Assembly: GCA_965198725.1 (NCBI GenBank) | Contig: CBDAPX010000001.1 | Coordinates: forward strand, 620,001-684,000 | DNA from: CBDAPX01 sp965198725 | GTDB lineage: Bacteria; Pseudomonadota; Alphaproteobacteria; Rhodobacterales; Rhodobacteraceae | Direction: 5' to 3' | DNA length: 64,000 nucleotides | Shown here: piece by piece, positions 44,444 to 52,650 of the stretch | Numbering within the stretch: position 1 is the first letter of the stretch | Layout of the letters: the number at the start of each line of letters is the position of its first letter | The notes under the pieces: generated by a model | The model's database searches: none | Seen by the model: the letters and a program-made list of their open reading frames with translations, nothing else | Told to the model about the DNA's origin: nothing | Translations under genes and position numbers: made by a program

Positions 44444-44450
44444 ATATAGC

Positions 44451-44900
44451 TCAGAATTTGACGACCACTGACAGCACGATCACCGCCATCAAAACGGTGG
44501 GCACCTCGTTCATCATACGGAACTGACGACCGCTCAGCGCGTTTGATCCAGTAACAAAGTCTTTGCGACGGCGTCCCAGCCAGTGATGGAACCACGTCAT
44601 CCCACCTATGCCAATCAGTTTAGTCCAGGGCCAAACCGCCGTCCAATCAACGATACCCGGCGTTAAGGCTAGGCAGATACCAAAGACCCACGTCGCAATC
44701 ATCGCCGGGTTCATGATGACGCGTAATAGCTTGAGTTCCATCATCTCAAACACTTTTGGCAAACCTTCCGCCCCACCGGCCTGTTCGACGTGGTACACGT
44801 ATAATCTCGGCAAATAGAACAGCCCTGCCATCCAAGCGATGACAGACATGATATGGAATGCCTTGGTCCAGGGGTAGAGCGTGACAAGAAGGTCGATCAT
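44451..44900 (-). CDS. hemJ: Protoporphyrinogen IX oxidase HemJ
   Basis: HemJ oxidises protoporphyrinogen IX in the membrane, the step before ferrochelatase. The 149-aa protein has four likely transmembrane segments and the conserved AFHIMSVIAWMAGLFYLPRL, with the key histidine near residue 16. The end NEVPTVLMAVIVLSVVVKF is also typical. It borders the candidate oriC, facing away. Confidence 0.93.
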   Translation of the reverse strand: MIDLLVTLYPWTKAFHIMSVIAWMAGLFYLPRLYVYHVEQAGGAEGLPKVFEMMELKLLRVIMNPAMIATWVFGICLALTPGIVDWTAVWPWTKLIGIGGMTWFHHWLGRRRKDFVTGSNALSGRQFRMMNEVPTVLMAVIVLSVVVKF

Positions 44901-44928
44901 AGTTTTCCCAAGCAGGTATGAACCCTCT

Positions 44929-44952
44929 CTAATATAAAAATATATATTAGAA
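44929..44952. repeat. AT-rich inverted repeat, possible unwinding element
   Basis: TCTAATATA (44929-44937) and TATATTAGA (44944-44952) are exact inverted repeats around AAAATA, inside the candidate oriC. This low-melting stretch is a plausible DNA-unwinding element, or part of the hemJ promoter. Confidence 0.5.
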
Positions 44953-44984
44953 AGGATGATGTTTTTGTAGGAAGCGATGCTTCT

Positions 44985-44993
44985 TGTGGATTA
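44985..44993 (-). promoter_or_regulatory. DnaA-box-like site
   Basis: The minus strand reads TAATCCACA, one mismatch from TTATCCACA. Confidence 0.6.
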
Positions 44994-45010
44994 CTGAGTT
45001 ATTCTGGTGA

Positions 45011-45019
45011 TTTTCCACA
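45011..45019 (+). promoter_or_regulatory. DnaA-box-like site
   Basis: TTTTCCACA, one mismatch from the consensus TTATCCACA. Confidence 0.6.
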
Positions 45020-45116
45020 TCCGGTCCTATGTGCAAAAAACCAAATAGCACTGCTGTGAAGAAGATATGTTTTCAATTATTTCATAGACTTAGTTACGAT
45101 GATTTGGGTTTCTCTC

Positions 45117-45125
45117 TGTGGAAAA
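45117..45125 (-). promoter_or_regulatory. DnaA-box-like site
   Basis: The minus strand reads TTTTCCACA, one mismatch from the consensus, in opposite orientation to the site at 45011. Confidence 0.6.
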
Positions 45126-45296
45126 AGTAGGATATCTTGGTAGGTTTTCGTTGTCCCACAGTTCCGTTTCATCCCGTACACAAGCGTATAAAAATTGCGG
45201 GACTCACCTCTGACGCGTTGGTTTCTATGCTTCTTGCCAAGCAAGTGGTTTTTCATACAAAAAGCCCAGATTAACTGCCCCTGCTGGTCCACCTGG

Positions 45297-45305
45297 TTAT
45301 CCACA
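45297..45305 (+). promoter_or_regulatory. Perfect DnaA box overlapping the maf start
   Basis: TTATCCACA matches the consensus exactly and its last base is the A of the maf ATG, so DnaA binding here could also affect maf expression. Confidence 0.75.
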
Positions 45306-45904
45306 TGTCTGTTCCACTCATCCTTGCTTCTGGTTCGTCCATTCGTGCCCAGCTTTTGCAAAACGCCGGGGTGCCGTTCGACACTCAGGTCGCGCGCGTT
45401 GACGAAGATGCTGTCAAAGCGCCACTGATCGAGGAACAGGCATCTCCGCGTGACATCGCCGATGCACTTGCCGAAATGAAAGCAAGAAAAGTGAGCGAAA
45501 GGCAACCGGGCGCGCTTGTTCTTGGCTGCGATCAGGTCCTGTCGTTTGAAAAACAGTTGTTGTCGAAACCGACAAGCCCGCAAGATGCGTTGGATCAATT
45601 GTTGGCCATGCGGGGCAAGCGACACACGTTGCTGTCAGCCGCCGTCATCTATGAAGACGGGCAACCCGTGTGGCGGCATGTTGGGCAAGTTCACCTGTTG
45701 ATGCGGCAATCGAGCGACAGTTACCTTGCCTCGTATGTCGAGCGAAACTGGGACAGTATCCGGCATACTGTCGGCGGGTATATGCTGGAAGCTGAGGGGG
45801 TCCGCCTGTTCACGCGGGTGGATGGAGACTATTTTACGGTTTTGGGTATGCCGCTGTTGCAAGTACTCGCCTTTTTGATGCTTCGGGGGATCATCGAACA
45901 ATGA
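45305..45904 (+). CDS. maf: Maf-family nucleoside triphosphate pyrophosphatase
   Basis: Maf proteins hydrolyse non-canonical or modified NTPs. The 199-aa protein begins MSVPLILASGSSIRAQLLQN with the family SxSxxR loop; LVLGCDQVLSFEKQLLSKP and YLASYVERNWDSIRHTVGGY follow. The start codon overlaps a perfect DnaA box at the right edge of the candidate origin. It overlaps aroE by 4 nt (ATGA). Confidence 0.93.
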   Translation: MSVPLILASGSSIRAQLLQNAGVPFDTQVARVDEDAVKAPLIEEQASPRDIADALAEMKARKVSERQPGALVLGCDQVLSFEKQLLSKPTSPQDALDQLLAMRGKRHTLLSAAVIYEDGQPVWRHVGQVHLLMRQSSDSYLASYVERNWDSIRHTVGGYMLEAEGVRLFTRVDGDYFTVLGMPLLQVLAFLMLRGIIEQ

Positions 45905-46734
45905 GCATTGACCGCGTTCCTTTGGCCGGTGTGATTGGGTCGCCGGTGTCCCATTCAAAATCGCCACAGCTTCAGCGGCATTGGCTGAATACATATGGTA
46001 TCCGAGGACACTATATTCCGATGGATATCGCCCAAGCCGATTTGGCTGAGGCGTTAAAAACACTTCCGAAACTGGGTTTTGTGGGGGTTAACGTCACGAT
46101 CCCGCACAAGGAAACGGTGATGCAGCTGGCCGATCAAATTACCGATCGGGCCATCTTAATCGGGGCAGCCAACACGCTGATATTCCTCCCGGATGGAAAG
46201 ATTTTAGCAGATAATACTGATGGTTACGGGTTTCTGACCAACTTGCAGGCCAACGCCCCGAACTGGCAGCCGCCATCAGGTCCGGCGACCGTTTTGGGCG
46301 CGGGTGGCGCGGCGCGCGCGGTGGTTTCCGCGTTGCTTGATTCAGGCGTTCCAGAAATCCGATTGACGAACCGAACCCGCGCGCGGTCTGAAAAGCTGCA
46401 ACAGGATTTTGGCAAACGTGTGGTTGTGCATGACTGGGTTCAGGCCGGGAACCTGCTGGAAGATGCAGCGTTGGTCGTGAACACAACATCACTGGGGATG
46501 GTCGGAAAACCAGAACTGCGTGTGCCTTTGGATGGGTTGGGCCCAAACACGGTTGTGTCGGATTTGGTCTATGCGCCCCTCAAGACACGGCTTTTAGAAG
46601 TCGCCGAAGAGGCCGGATGCCAGATTGTCGATGGTTTGGGCATGTTGTTGCACCAAGCGGTTCCCGGCTTTGAACGATGGTTCGGAACCCGACCAGAGGT
46701 TGATGCTGCGACCCGAGCGGCGGCGCTGCGATGA
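45901..46734 (+). CDS. aroE: Shikimate dehydrogenase
   Basis: AroE reduces 3-dehydroshikimate with NADPH in aromatic amino-acid synthesis. The 277-aa protein has GSPVSHSKSPQLQRHWL, NVTIPHKETVMQ with the catalytic lysine, the NADP-binding GAGGAARAVVSALL and NTTSLGM. It overlaps maf and coaE by 4 nt each, so maf-aroE-coaE-dnaQ is one coupled operon. Confidence 0.96.
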   Translation: MSIDRVPLAGVIGSPVSHSKSPQLQRHWLNTYGIRGHYIPMDIAQADLAEALKTLPKLGFVGVNVTIPHKETVMQLADQITDRAILIGAANTLIFLPDGKILADNTDGYGFLTNLQANAPNWQPPSGPATVLGAGGAARAVVSALLDSGVPEIRLTNRTRARSEKLQQDFGKRVVVHDWVQAGNLLEDAALVVNTTSLGMVGKPELRVPLDGLGPNTVVSDLVYAPLKTRLLEVAEEAGCQIVDGLGMLLHQAVPGFERWFGTRPEVDAATRAAALR

Positions 46735-47324
46735 GTTTTCGACTTGGCCTCACCGGCTCGATTGGTATGGGCAAAAGTACAACGGCCCAGATTTTCAAAG
46801 ACTTGGGTTGTGCTGTTTGGGATGCAGATGCCGCGGTTCACCGGCTTTACGATGTTGGTGGCGCTGCGGTTGAGCCAATGGCGTTGACCTTCCCAGAGGC
46901 CATCGTTGACGGCAGCATCTCTCGGGTCGCACTGAAATCGATCATTGCCCGAGACCCAGTTGCGTTGCGAGAGATTGAAAACATCGTGCATCCTTTGGTC
47001 CAAGAAGACCGGGCTGCATTTATCCAAAACGCCCAAGCAGAAATCGTGGTTTTCGACATTCCTCTCTTGTTCGAAACGGGTGGGCACAAAGCGATGGACG
47101 CCGTTGCGGTCGTTTCCGTTGACCCAAACATTCAGGAAAAACGCGTTTTGGACCGTGGCACGATGACCTATGATCAGTTTGTGCAGATCCGCAACAAACA
47201 GATGTCCGACGCGGAAAAACGGAAACTCGCGGATTTTGTGATCGTCACAGACACGCTTGAACACGCGCGCGACCAAGTTTCCGCGATCGTCAAAGAGATT
47301 AGGGAAAACCGAGCCAATGCGTGA
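46731..47324 (+). CDS. coaE: Dephospho-CoA kinase
   Basis: CoaE performs the last step of coenzyme A synthesis. The 197-aa protein starts MSFRLGLTGSIGMGKST with the P-loop GSIGMGKST. VWDADAAVHRLY, HPLVQEDR and VFDIPLLFETG are family-typical. It overlaps aroE by 4 nt and the dnaQ start by 8 nt. Confidence 0.96.
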   Translation: MSFRLGLTGSIGMGKSTTAQIFKDLGCAVWDADAAVHRLYDVGGAAVEPMALTFPEAIVDGSISRVALKSIIARDPVALREIENIVHPLVQEDRAAFIQNAQAEIVVFDIPLLFETGGHKAMDAVAVVSVDPNIQEKRVLDRGTMTYDQFVQIRNKQMSDAEKRKLADFVIVTDTLEHARDQVSAIVKEIRENRANA

Positions 47325-48003
47325 AATCGTACTCGACACTGAAACAACTGGGTTTGACCCGGAAACGGGTGACCGCATTGTCGAGGTCGGTGGTGTCGAG
47401 CTGCACAATCACGTCGCCACGGGACGAACGTTTCACGAATACATCAATCCGGAACGGTCAATGCCACAAGAAGCGTTTGAGGTGCATGGCCTGGGTGATG
47501 AGTTTTTGGCGAATAAGCCCAAGTTTGCCGAGGTGGGTCAGAAGTTTCTGGATTTTGTCGGCGACGCAAAGCTGGTCATCCACAACGCGTCCTTCGACAT
47601 GAAATTCCTGAACGCTGAATTGGGCTGGATGGGGCTGCCGAAGCTTCCGAATGATCAGGCCATCGATACCCTGGCCATCGCCCGACGTAAGTTTCCCGGT
47701 TCGCCGGCATCATTGGACGCACTCTGTCGCCGGTTTGGTATCGACAATTCGTCGCGGACTTTGCACGGCGCGCTACTCGATTCCGAGATTTTAGCCGAGG
47801 TCTATCTGGAGCTGATCGGGGGTCGGCAGCCGGACTTTGGTTTGTCGATCTCTTCGGCGGGGGATAGCGGGATCAGTCAGGACAGCTGGCGGCCGCAGCC
47901 ACGGCCAACAGCATTGCCATCACGGCTCGGCGATGCAGAGCAGCAGCGACACGCTGAATTTGTTGAAAAACTGGGCGATGCCCCGATGTGGAAACGCGGC
48001 TGA
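47317..48003 (+). CDS. dnaQ: DNA polymerase III epsilon subunit
   Basis: This is the 3'-5' proofreading exonuclease. The 228-aa protein from the ATG at 47317 (MREIVLDTETTGFDPETGD) has the three exonuclease motifs: DTETTGFD (Exo I), HNASFDMKFL (Exo II) and HGALLDSEILAEVY (Exo III, DEDDh type). The C-terminus, which contacts the polymerase subunit, is more variable. The next gene is convergent secB. Confidence 0.95.
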   Translation: MREIVLDTETTGFDPETGDRIVEVGGVELHNHVATGRTFHEYINPERSMPQEAFEVHGLGDEFLANKPKFAEVGQKFLDFVGDAKLVIHNASFDMKFLNAELGWMGLPKLPNDQAIDTLAIARRKFPGSPASLDALCRRFGIDNSSRTLHGALLDSEILAEVYLELIGGRQPDFGLSISSAGDSGISQDSWRPQPRPTALPSRLGDAEQQRHAEFVEKLGDAPMWKRG

Positions 48004-48015
48004 CACGCCAGCCGC
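47996..48015. terminator. Hairpin between convergent dnaQ and secB
   Basis: GCGGCTG and CAGCCGC form a perfect 7-bp stem with an ACACGC loop, spanning the dnaQ stop. There is no T tract, so termination is uncertain. Confidence 0.4.
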
Positions 48016-48025
48016 GTCACCGGAT

Positions 48026-48523
48026 TTAGCTTTGAGCAGCGGGCGCTGCTGCAGCTTGTTGGCGGGCGACTTCCTGCCGGTAAAGCTGCACAAAATCAAT
48101 GGTTTCCAGATTCAGTGGCGGATATCCACCGTCACGGGTCACGTCGCTGACAATGCGCCGCAGGAACGGGAAGGTCATACGCGGACATTCGATCAACAGG
48201 AACGGATGCAGTTGCGCATCTGGCACGCCTTGGATCAGGAAAATACCGACATAGTCGATTTCCATCACAAACAGGGTGTCGCCCGATGACTTGGTTTTTG
48301 AGGTGATCTGAAGCTTGATCGCGACCTCATACTGATTGTCCGTCGGCCGCTTTTTCGCATCAAGGTTCACTTGAACCTGAACGTCAGGCTGAACTTCGCC
48401 CGATGCACCTTTTTGTGCCATTACGTTTTCAAATGAAAGGTCGCGAACAAACTGACCCAGAACTTTCATCTGGACTTGCGGTTGCTCGGTTGCGGTACCT
48501 TCAGCGGCGCCATTTTCGGCCAT
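48026..48523 (-). CDS. secB: Protein-export chaperone SecB
   Basis: SecB keeps precursor proteins unfolded for SecA. The 165-aa protein has VLGQFVRDLSFENVM, DNQYEVAIKLQITSK and the strongly conserved LIECPRMTFPFLRRIVSDVT in part, followed by GGYPPLNLETIDFVQLY. The N-terminus is short and acidic. It is convergent with dnaQ and shares the minus strand with fxsA. Confidence 0.95.
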   Translation of the reverse strand: MAENGAAEGTATEQPQVQMKVLGQFVRDLSFENVMAQKGASGEVQPDVQVQVNLDAKKRPTDNQYEVAIKLQITSKTKSSGDTLFVMEIDYVGIFLIQGVPDAQLHPFLLIECPRMTFPFLRRIVSDVTRDGGYPPLNLETIDFVQLYRQEVARQQAAAAPAAQS

Positions 48524-48580
48524 GCTGGCACTCCTCAGATAGAAAATTTTGCAGGTGCTTAACAGCTTGGCGGAGGGTTC

Positions 48581-49087
48581 TCAATGCCGTTCATTGCTGT
48601 CTTCGACCCACTTGGATGGCGATGTGGACGGTTTGGGTTTCACTTCTTCGAATTCGCCATCGATGATGTCGCTGGATGCGTTGGCGGAACGGCGGTGTGT
48701 TTGGTGAAATCCAGTCGAGCCGCCCATTTGAAACGTCTGAACTTTTACCCGCGAGCGCACAAAATTGAAGACGGCCAGACGGAAGTTCGGAACGAGCAGC
48801 GCGAAACCAACCGCATCGGTGAAAAACCCGGGTGTCAAAAGCAATGCGCCGGCGATCAGGATCATTGCGCCATGTGCCAAAGGCTCTGTCGGGTCCTGCA
48901 ATTCAGAAAAGGAACGTTGCAGATTGTTAATCGCCATCAAGCCCTGTGTGCGCACCAACCAAGTGCCAAGAATGGCCGTCAGAACAACGATGGCCAGCGT
49001 CGGAAACAGCCCGATTGCCCCACCAACCTGAATAAACAATGCGATTTCTATGATGGGGACCATCAAGAAAGCGATGAACAGATACAT
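48581..49087 (-). CDS. fxsA: FxsA-family membrane protein
   Basis: The 168-aa protein starts MYLFIAFLMVPIIEIALFIQ, then GLFPTLAIVVLTAILGTWLVRTQG and GALLLTPGFFTDAVGFALLV: three to four membrane helices with the FxsA pattern. The C-terminal tail is hydrophilic. FxsA affects phage exclusion in E. coli when overproduced; its normal role is unknown. It is divergent from the Tim44 gene across 109 bp. Confidence 0.9.
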   Translation of the reverse strand: MYLFIAFLMVPIIEIALFIQVGGAIGLFPTLAIVVLTAILGTWLVRTQGLMAINNLQRSFSELQDPTEPLAHGAMILIAGALLLTPGFFTDAVGFALLVPNFRLAVFNFVRSRVKVQTFQMGGSTGFHQTHRRSANASSDIIDGEFEEVKPKPSTSPSKWVEDSNERH

Positions 49088-49196
49088 AAACGCGCCCTTT
49101 CGGTTTGTTGGAGCAGTGGACTTGCCACTGTCCCTCCCCTACATAAGTTGGGTGAGACGCGCTTACAAAGTCTGTTGGCCTGAAATCGAGGTATAA

Positions 49197-49853
49197 ATGA
49201 ACTCTCCACTGATCCAGCTATTGGTATTGGCCGGCATCGCGGTTTTCCTGATCCTGCGGCTCAGGAGTGTTTTGGGCACGCGTGAAGGTTTCGAAAAACC
49301 GCCTGTTCCCAAGACGATGGAACCAACCAAGCGGCCCGACTTTGAGGTTATCCAAGGGGGCCCGGACCTCGACATCACCGATCATGTCGAAGAGGGGTCT
49401 ACCGCGGCCGAGGCGTTGGCGAACATGAAGCGGATCGGGGGCGATTTTTCTGTCAGCGACTTCGTTCAGGGCGCACGCGGCGCCTATGAAATGATCGTGA
49501 TGGGATTTGAGCGCGGAAATTTGGACGAGATTGAGCCGTTTTTGGCCGAAGATGTATTCCAGACATTTGTCGACGTCGTCGCAGATCGTGAAGACAAAGG
49601 TCTGAAGATCGAAGCGGAATTCATCGGTGTGCGGGAAACCACCGTGCAGGATGTGACCTTTGATCCGGATACCAACGAGGCCGAAATTACGATGCGGTTT
49701 GTTGGTGAGCTGACATCGGTTGTCAAAGATGCCGAAGGCGCTGTTATCGAAGGTGACCCCAACACAATCAAACGGCAGAAGGACAGCTGGACCTTTGCCC
49801 GCACCATGGGAAGTTCAGATCCGAATTGGTTGCTGGTCGCGACAGATGCCTAA
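49197..49853 (+). CDS. Tim44-like domain protein
   Basis: The 218-aa protein has an N-terminal transmembrane segment (LLVLAGIAVFLILRL) and a C-terminal Tim44-like domain beginning near FSVSDFVQGARGAYEMIVMG and ending WTFARTMGSSDPNWLLV. Mitochondrial Tim44 tethers import motors; the alphaproteobacterial role is unclear. The stop overlaps the mltA start (TAATG), so the two are coupled. Confidence 0.9.
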   Translation: MNSPLIQLLVLAGIAVFLILRLRSVLGTREGFEKPPVPKTMEPTKRPDFEVIQGGPDLDITDHVEEGSTAAEALANMKRIGGDFSVSDFVQGARGAYEMIVMGFERGNLDEIEPFLAEDVFQTFVDVVADREDKGLKIEAEFIGVRETTVQDVTFDPDTNEAEITMRFVGELTSVVKDAEGAVIEGDPNTIKRQKDSWTFARTMGSSDPNWLLVATDA

Positions 49854-50914
49854 TGATCAGGGCTGTTTTGCTCTGCACTTTGGCGGCCCTTTGGCCGCCA
49901 TTTGCATTCGCACAGGCGTCTGCCGCGCAGCTTGACCAAACCCTAAACATCAGCGTCCATGAATTCTCGGATCTTTCCGACTGGGCGAAGGATGATCATG
50001 CTGCAGCGTTGACCGTTTTCAAATCGACCTGTGGCGATATGAAGCCAAAGGATTGGCGGACCTTGTGTTCGCTTGCGCAAGCGAACGAGGGTTTGAACGC
50101 GCGGGCGTTCTTTGAACTCTTCTTTCGACCGGTCTTGATAGAAGACGACCGGGCGCCTTTGTTTACAGGCTATTTTGAACCAGAGCTGCTTGGTTCCCGC
50201 TACCCGACGGCGCAGTTTCGCTATCCGGTTTATAAAACGCCCCCTGCTTCCGATCCGATCCGCAGGCTGGATCGGCGCGCGATCATGTCGACAGATGCTT
50301 TCGCGAACAAAGGACTTGAAATTGCATGGGTCGCAGACCCGGTCGATCTCCACTTTTTACAGGTTCAGGGGTCAGGTCGCATTCGACTGCCAGACGGCGA
50401 TGGGCTTCGCTTGGGATATGGCGGGGCAAATGGCCATCCATACCGATCACTGGGTGCGGAACTGGTGCGCATGGGGATTTACCAACCATCACAGGTGAGC
50501 GCGTCAGTGATCCGAAATTGGGTGAAACGAAATCCCGAACCGGGATCCGAGCTGTTGTACCACAACCGATCTTACGTGTTTTTTCGAGAGCTTCCGCACC
50601 TGAAAACCCACAGCGGGCCGCTTGGGGCGATGAATCGGTCGATCACGCCGTTACGGTCCATTGCGATTGATCCCGACTACGTTCCATTGGGTGCACCGGT
50701 TTGGATTGAAAAGGCGGGATCAGGCCCCATGAAACGCCTGATGATAGCACAAGATACCGGGTCAGCGATCAAGGGCCCGCAACGGGCCGATGTTTTTTTC
50801 GGAACAGGGGACGTGGCGGGACGTGCGGCAGGGCAATTGCGCGATCCTGGCCGGCTGTTGGTGCTTTTGCCAATTCAACGGGCTTATGCGCTGTTGCCCG
50901 CGGGCCAATCATGA
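49853..50914 (+). CDS. mltA: Membrane-bound lytic murein transglycosylase A
   Basis: MltA cleaves peptidoglycan glycan strands to anhydro products. The 353-aa protein starts MIRAVLLCTLAALWPPFAFA, a signal peptide. The MltA domain shows LFTGYFEPELLGSRY, VDLHFLQVQGSGRIRLPDG and the C-terminal 3D region around AQDTGSAIKGPQRADVFFG, with a conserved Asp. It lacks a lipobox Cys in the first 20 residues, so it may be soluble periplasmic. It overlaps the Smr gene by 4 nt. Confidence 0.93.
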   Translation: MIRAVLLCTLAALWPPFAFAQASAAQLDQTLNISVHEFSDLSDWAKDDHAAALTVFKSTCGDMKPKDWRTLCSLAQANEGLNARAFFELFFRPVLIEDDRAPLFTGYFEPELLGSRYPTAQFRYPVYKTPPASDPIRRLDRRAIMSTDAFANKGLEIAWVADPVDLHFLQVQGSGRIRLPDGDGLRLGYGGANGHPYRSLGAELVRMGIYQPSQVSASVIRNWVKRNPEPGSELLYHNRSYVFFRELPHLKTHSGPLGAMNRSITPLRSIAIDPDYVPLGAPVWIEKAGSGPMKRLMIAQDTGSAIKGPQRADVFFGTGDVAGRAAGQLRDPGRLLVLLPIQRAYALLPAGQS

Positions 50915-51516
50915 CCAGAAAGAAGTCACTGTCCCGCGAAGATCTTGAGCTTTGGCAGAAAGTCACAAGCTCTGTTGACCGGTTGGCCTTCCCGTCTGAA
51001 TTGGCGCAGCCGAAAGCGTCAAAGCCCAAAGGAACCCGTAAGAAAGAGCCTGTTGCCCCGATAAAAACCGAACTGCCAGCGGAGTTCCCCAAAAAACCCA
51101 AGCCATCCCTTCCCAAAAACAGCTTTGCGGCAAAGCCCACATTGGAAGCGGTATTGGGGCAGGCATCTGTGAACATGGATCCCAAGGCTTTTTCCAAGAT
51201 GAAAAAGGGCAAAATCAAACCCGAAGGGCGGATTGATTTACACGGTATGACCGTCGCGCAAGCCCAACCAGCCCTGACGAGATACATTTTGGCCGCACAC
51301 GCCGGGGGCAAACGATTGGTTTTGGTCATCACGGGCAAGGGGCGTGACGATCCCGGCACCGATATCATGCCAATTCCAAAAGGGGTGTTACGCCATCAGG
51401 TTCCGCGCTGGTTGGGGGCGCCGCCATTGTCCGGTGTTGTGCTGCAATTCAGCGCCGCGCATGCCTCGCATGGTGGATCGGGTGCGTATTACGTGTACCT
51501 TCGACGGAAACGTTAG
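50911..51516 (+). CDS. Smr/MutS-C-terminal-domain protein
   Basis: The 201-aa product has a basic N-terminal half and a C-terminal Smr domain with RIDLHGMTV and VLVITGKG, ending SGAYYVYLRRKR. Smr domains are nucleic-acid-binding endonuclease-like modules, some acting in ribosome rescue. The basic N-terminus (KPKGTRKKEP) could bind nucleic acid. It is coupled to mltA. Confidence 0.9.
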   Translation: MTRKKSLSREDLELWQKVTSSVDRLAFPSELAQPKASKPKGTRKKEPVAPIKTELPAEFPKKPKPSLPKNSFAAKPTLEAVLGQASVNMDPKAFSKMKKGKIKPEGRIDLHGMTVAQAQPALTRYILAAHAGGKRLVLVITGKGRDDPGTDIMPIPKGVLRHQVPRWLGAPPLSGVVLQFSAAHASHGGSGAYYVYLRRKR

Positions 51517-51525
51517 GACCGCAGG

Positions 51526-52647
51526 TCAGCGTTCATCATCGTTGTGCAAAACGACTTCTCTGGCATCACCGTGCCGGACGTTTTGCCCTTGGCCAAAGTC
51601 CACAATGGGCCGCCTTTCATATCCCAAAGTAGCGTTCACCGCTGCTGCATTGCTCATCAATGACAATAGCGCCGGAGATGTGGCGGCCACCAAATGACTG
51701 GACCCCGCCATATTGTTAAACGCCGTGGCATCAATGACGTCGATCGAAAAATCCGAAACCCGTCCAACATCTTCGATTGTTCCCAACCTATCTTGCGACC
51801 CGCTGATCAAAGCAGACAGGTTCAAAGCCTTATCGCGGGAAGAGGTGAAAATGATGAAGGGCTGCGGTAGTGGATTGAGGCTCGCAACCTGGGTTCTGAA
51901 CAGTTCCACGTTGATATCGGGCGACATCAAAACGATGCCGGAAAGGTTCCTGGCCGTCCAGCCGGGTTCTGCCGCCTCCATCAATTGAAGCGTATCCATT
52001 GTCAGGGCGCTGCCCATGGAATGCGCAATCAGAACCATGCGTTCCGCACCAGCGCTTTGAAAGGCGCGCAAGGTTTCGGCTAACCCTTTTCGTGCGAAAA
52101 GTGCGCTGTCGTGATCGTAAATATAACCCAGTGCGCTACCCCTGCTGGGCCAGGAATAGATCGCCGATACGCTGGGAACCTTCAGGTCAAACCCCAGCTG
52201 TGTTGCCCGAAACGCCGCTTCTGGCAATGTGGAGTTGTACCCGTGCACGAACAAGGCAACTTCGCGGCGGCCAGCCGGACGCTTGCGCAGCTCCGCGCGT
52301 AAACCGCTAATGAATGCGTCCTCCGTGCCGTAATTGACGCGATTTGCAACGACGAACTGTTCTTCGGGATCGGGGTTGTCGTATCCAAAGTTCAGATCAC
52401 CGGGTTGATGTGAGGGCGGTATCGAAACCGTCATTTCCATCAATGACAGCGCTTCGGATCGTTCGAACCCGAAATACCCGTTTTCGGCGTCATAGGCCCG
52501 GCTGGTCGAAACGAAGACTTTATGCGGTGTCCCAACATCCAATGCTTCTGGTGTTGTTGGCACAACATACCTGTCGGTGCAGCCCAAAAGCGCACCAAGA
52601 GTACCAATCAAAAGAACGCGCCGGAGCGACGAGCGGTTTTCAATCAT
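51526..52647 (-). CDS. Alpha/beta-hydrolase lipoprotein (DUF900 type)
   Basis: The 373-aa protein starts MIENRSSLRRVLLIGTLGAL with lipobox LLGC (Cys23). The hydrolase region includes VALFVHGYNSTLPEA, YSWPSRGSALGYIYD and the nucleophile elbow IAHSMGSAL, as in DUF900 proteins. No substrate is predicted. The 3' end is 9 nt from the convergent Smr gene. It starts 3 nt after the hslU stop on the same strand, so the transcript could be shared. Confidence 0.87.
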   Translation of the reverse strand: MIENRSSLRRVLLIGTLGALLGCTDRYVVPTTPEALDVGTPHKVFVSTSRAYDAENGYFGFERSEALSLMEMTVSIPPSHQPGDLNFGYDNPDPEEQFVVANRVNYGTEDAFISGLRAELRKRPAGRREVALFVHGYNSTLPEAAFRATQLGFDLKVPSVSAIYSWPSRGSALGYIYDHDSALFARKGLAETLRAFQSAGAERMVLIAHSMGSALTMDTLQLMEAAEPGWTARNLSGIVLMSPDINVELFRTQVASLNPLPQPFIIFTSSRDKALNLSALISGSQDRLGTIEDVGRVSDFSIDVIDATAFNNMAGSSHLVAATSPALLSLMSNAAAVNATLGYERRPIVDFGQGQNVRHGDAREVVLHNDDER

Positions 52648-52650
52648 TAC

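Larger units (their letters stand above)
44901..45304. other. Candidate chromosomal replication origin (oriC)
   Basis: This 404-bp gene-free stretch separates leftward hemJ-rho-mnmE... from rightward maf-aroE-coaE-dnaQ. By hand count, bases 44921-45100 are 33% GC (60 of 180), far below neighbouring genes. Near-consensus DnaA boxes lie at 44985-44993, 45011-45019, 45117-45125 and 45297-45305, and an AT-only inverted repeat sits at 44929-44952. The flanking gene order (maf, aroE, coaE, dnaQ on one side) matches that beside the Caulobacter Cori, from memory. A minus-strand reading frame crossing this area looks spurious. Confidence 0.8.

Noticed and set aside
45077..45625. 182-aa minus-strand reading frame across the origin gap and maf
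   Set aside because: It runs antisense to maf, starts inside a clear Maf domain, and its product has no recognisable fold; the DnaA boxes and AT-rich DNA explain the region better.
46569..47408. 279-aa minus-strand frame opposite aroE/coaE/dnaQ
   Set aside because: Crosses three coupled genes antisense.
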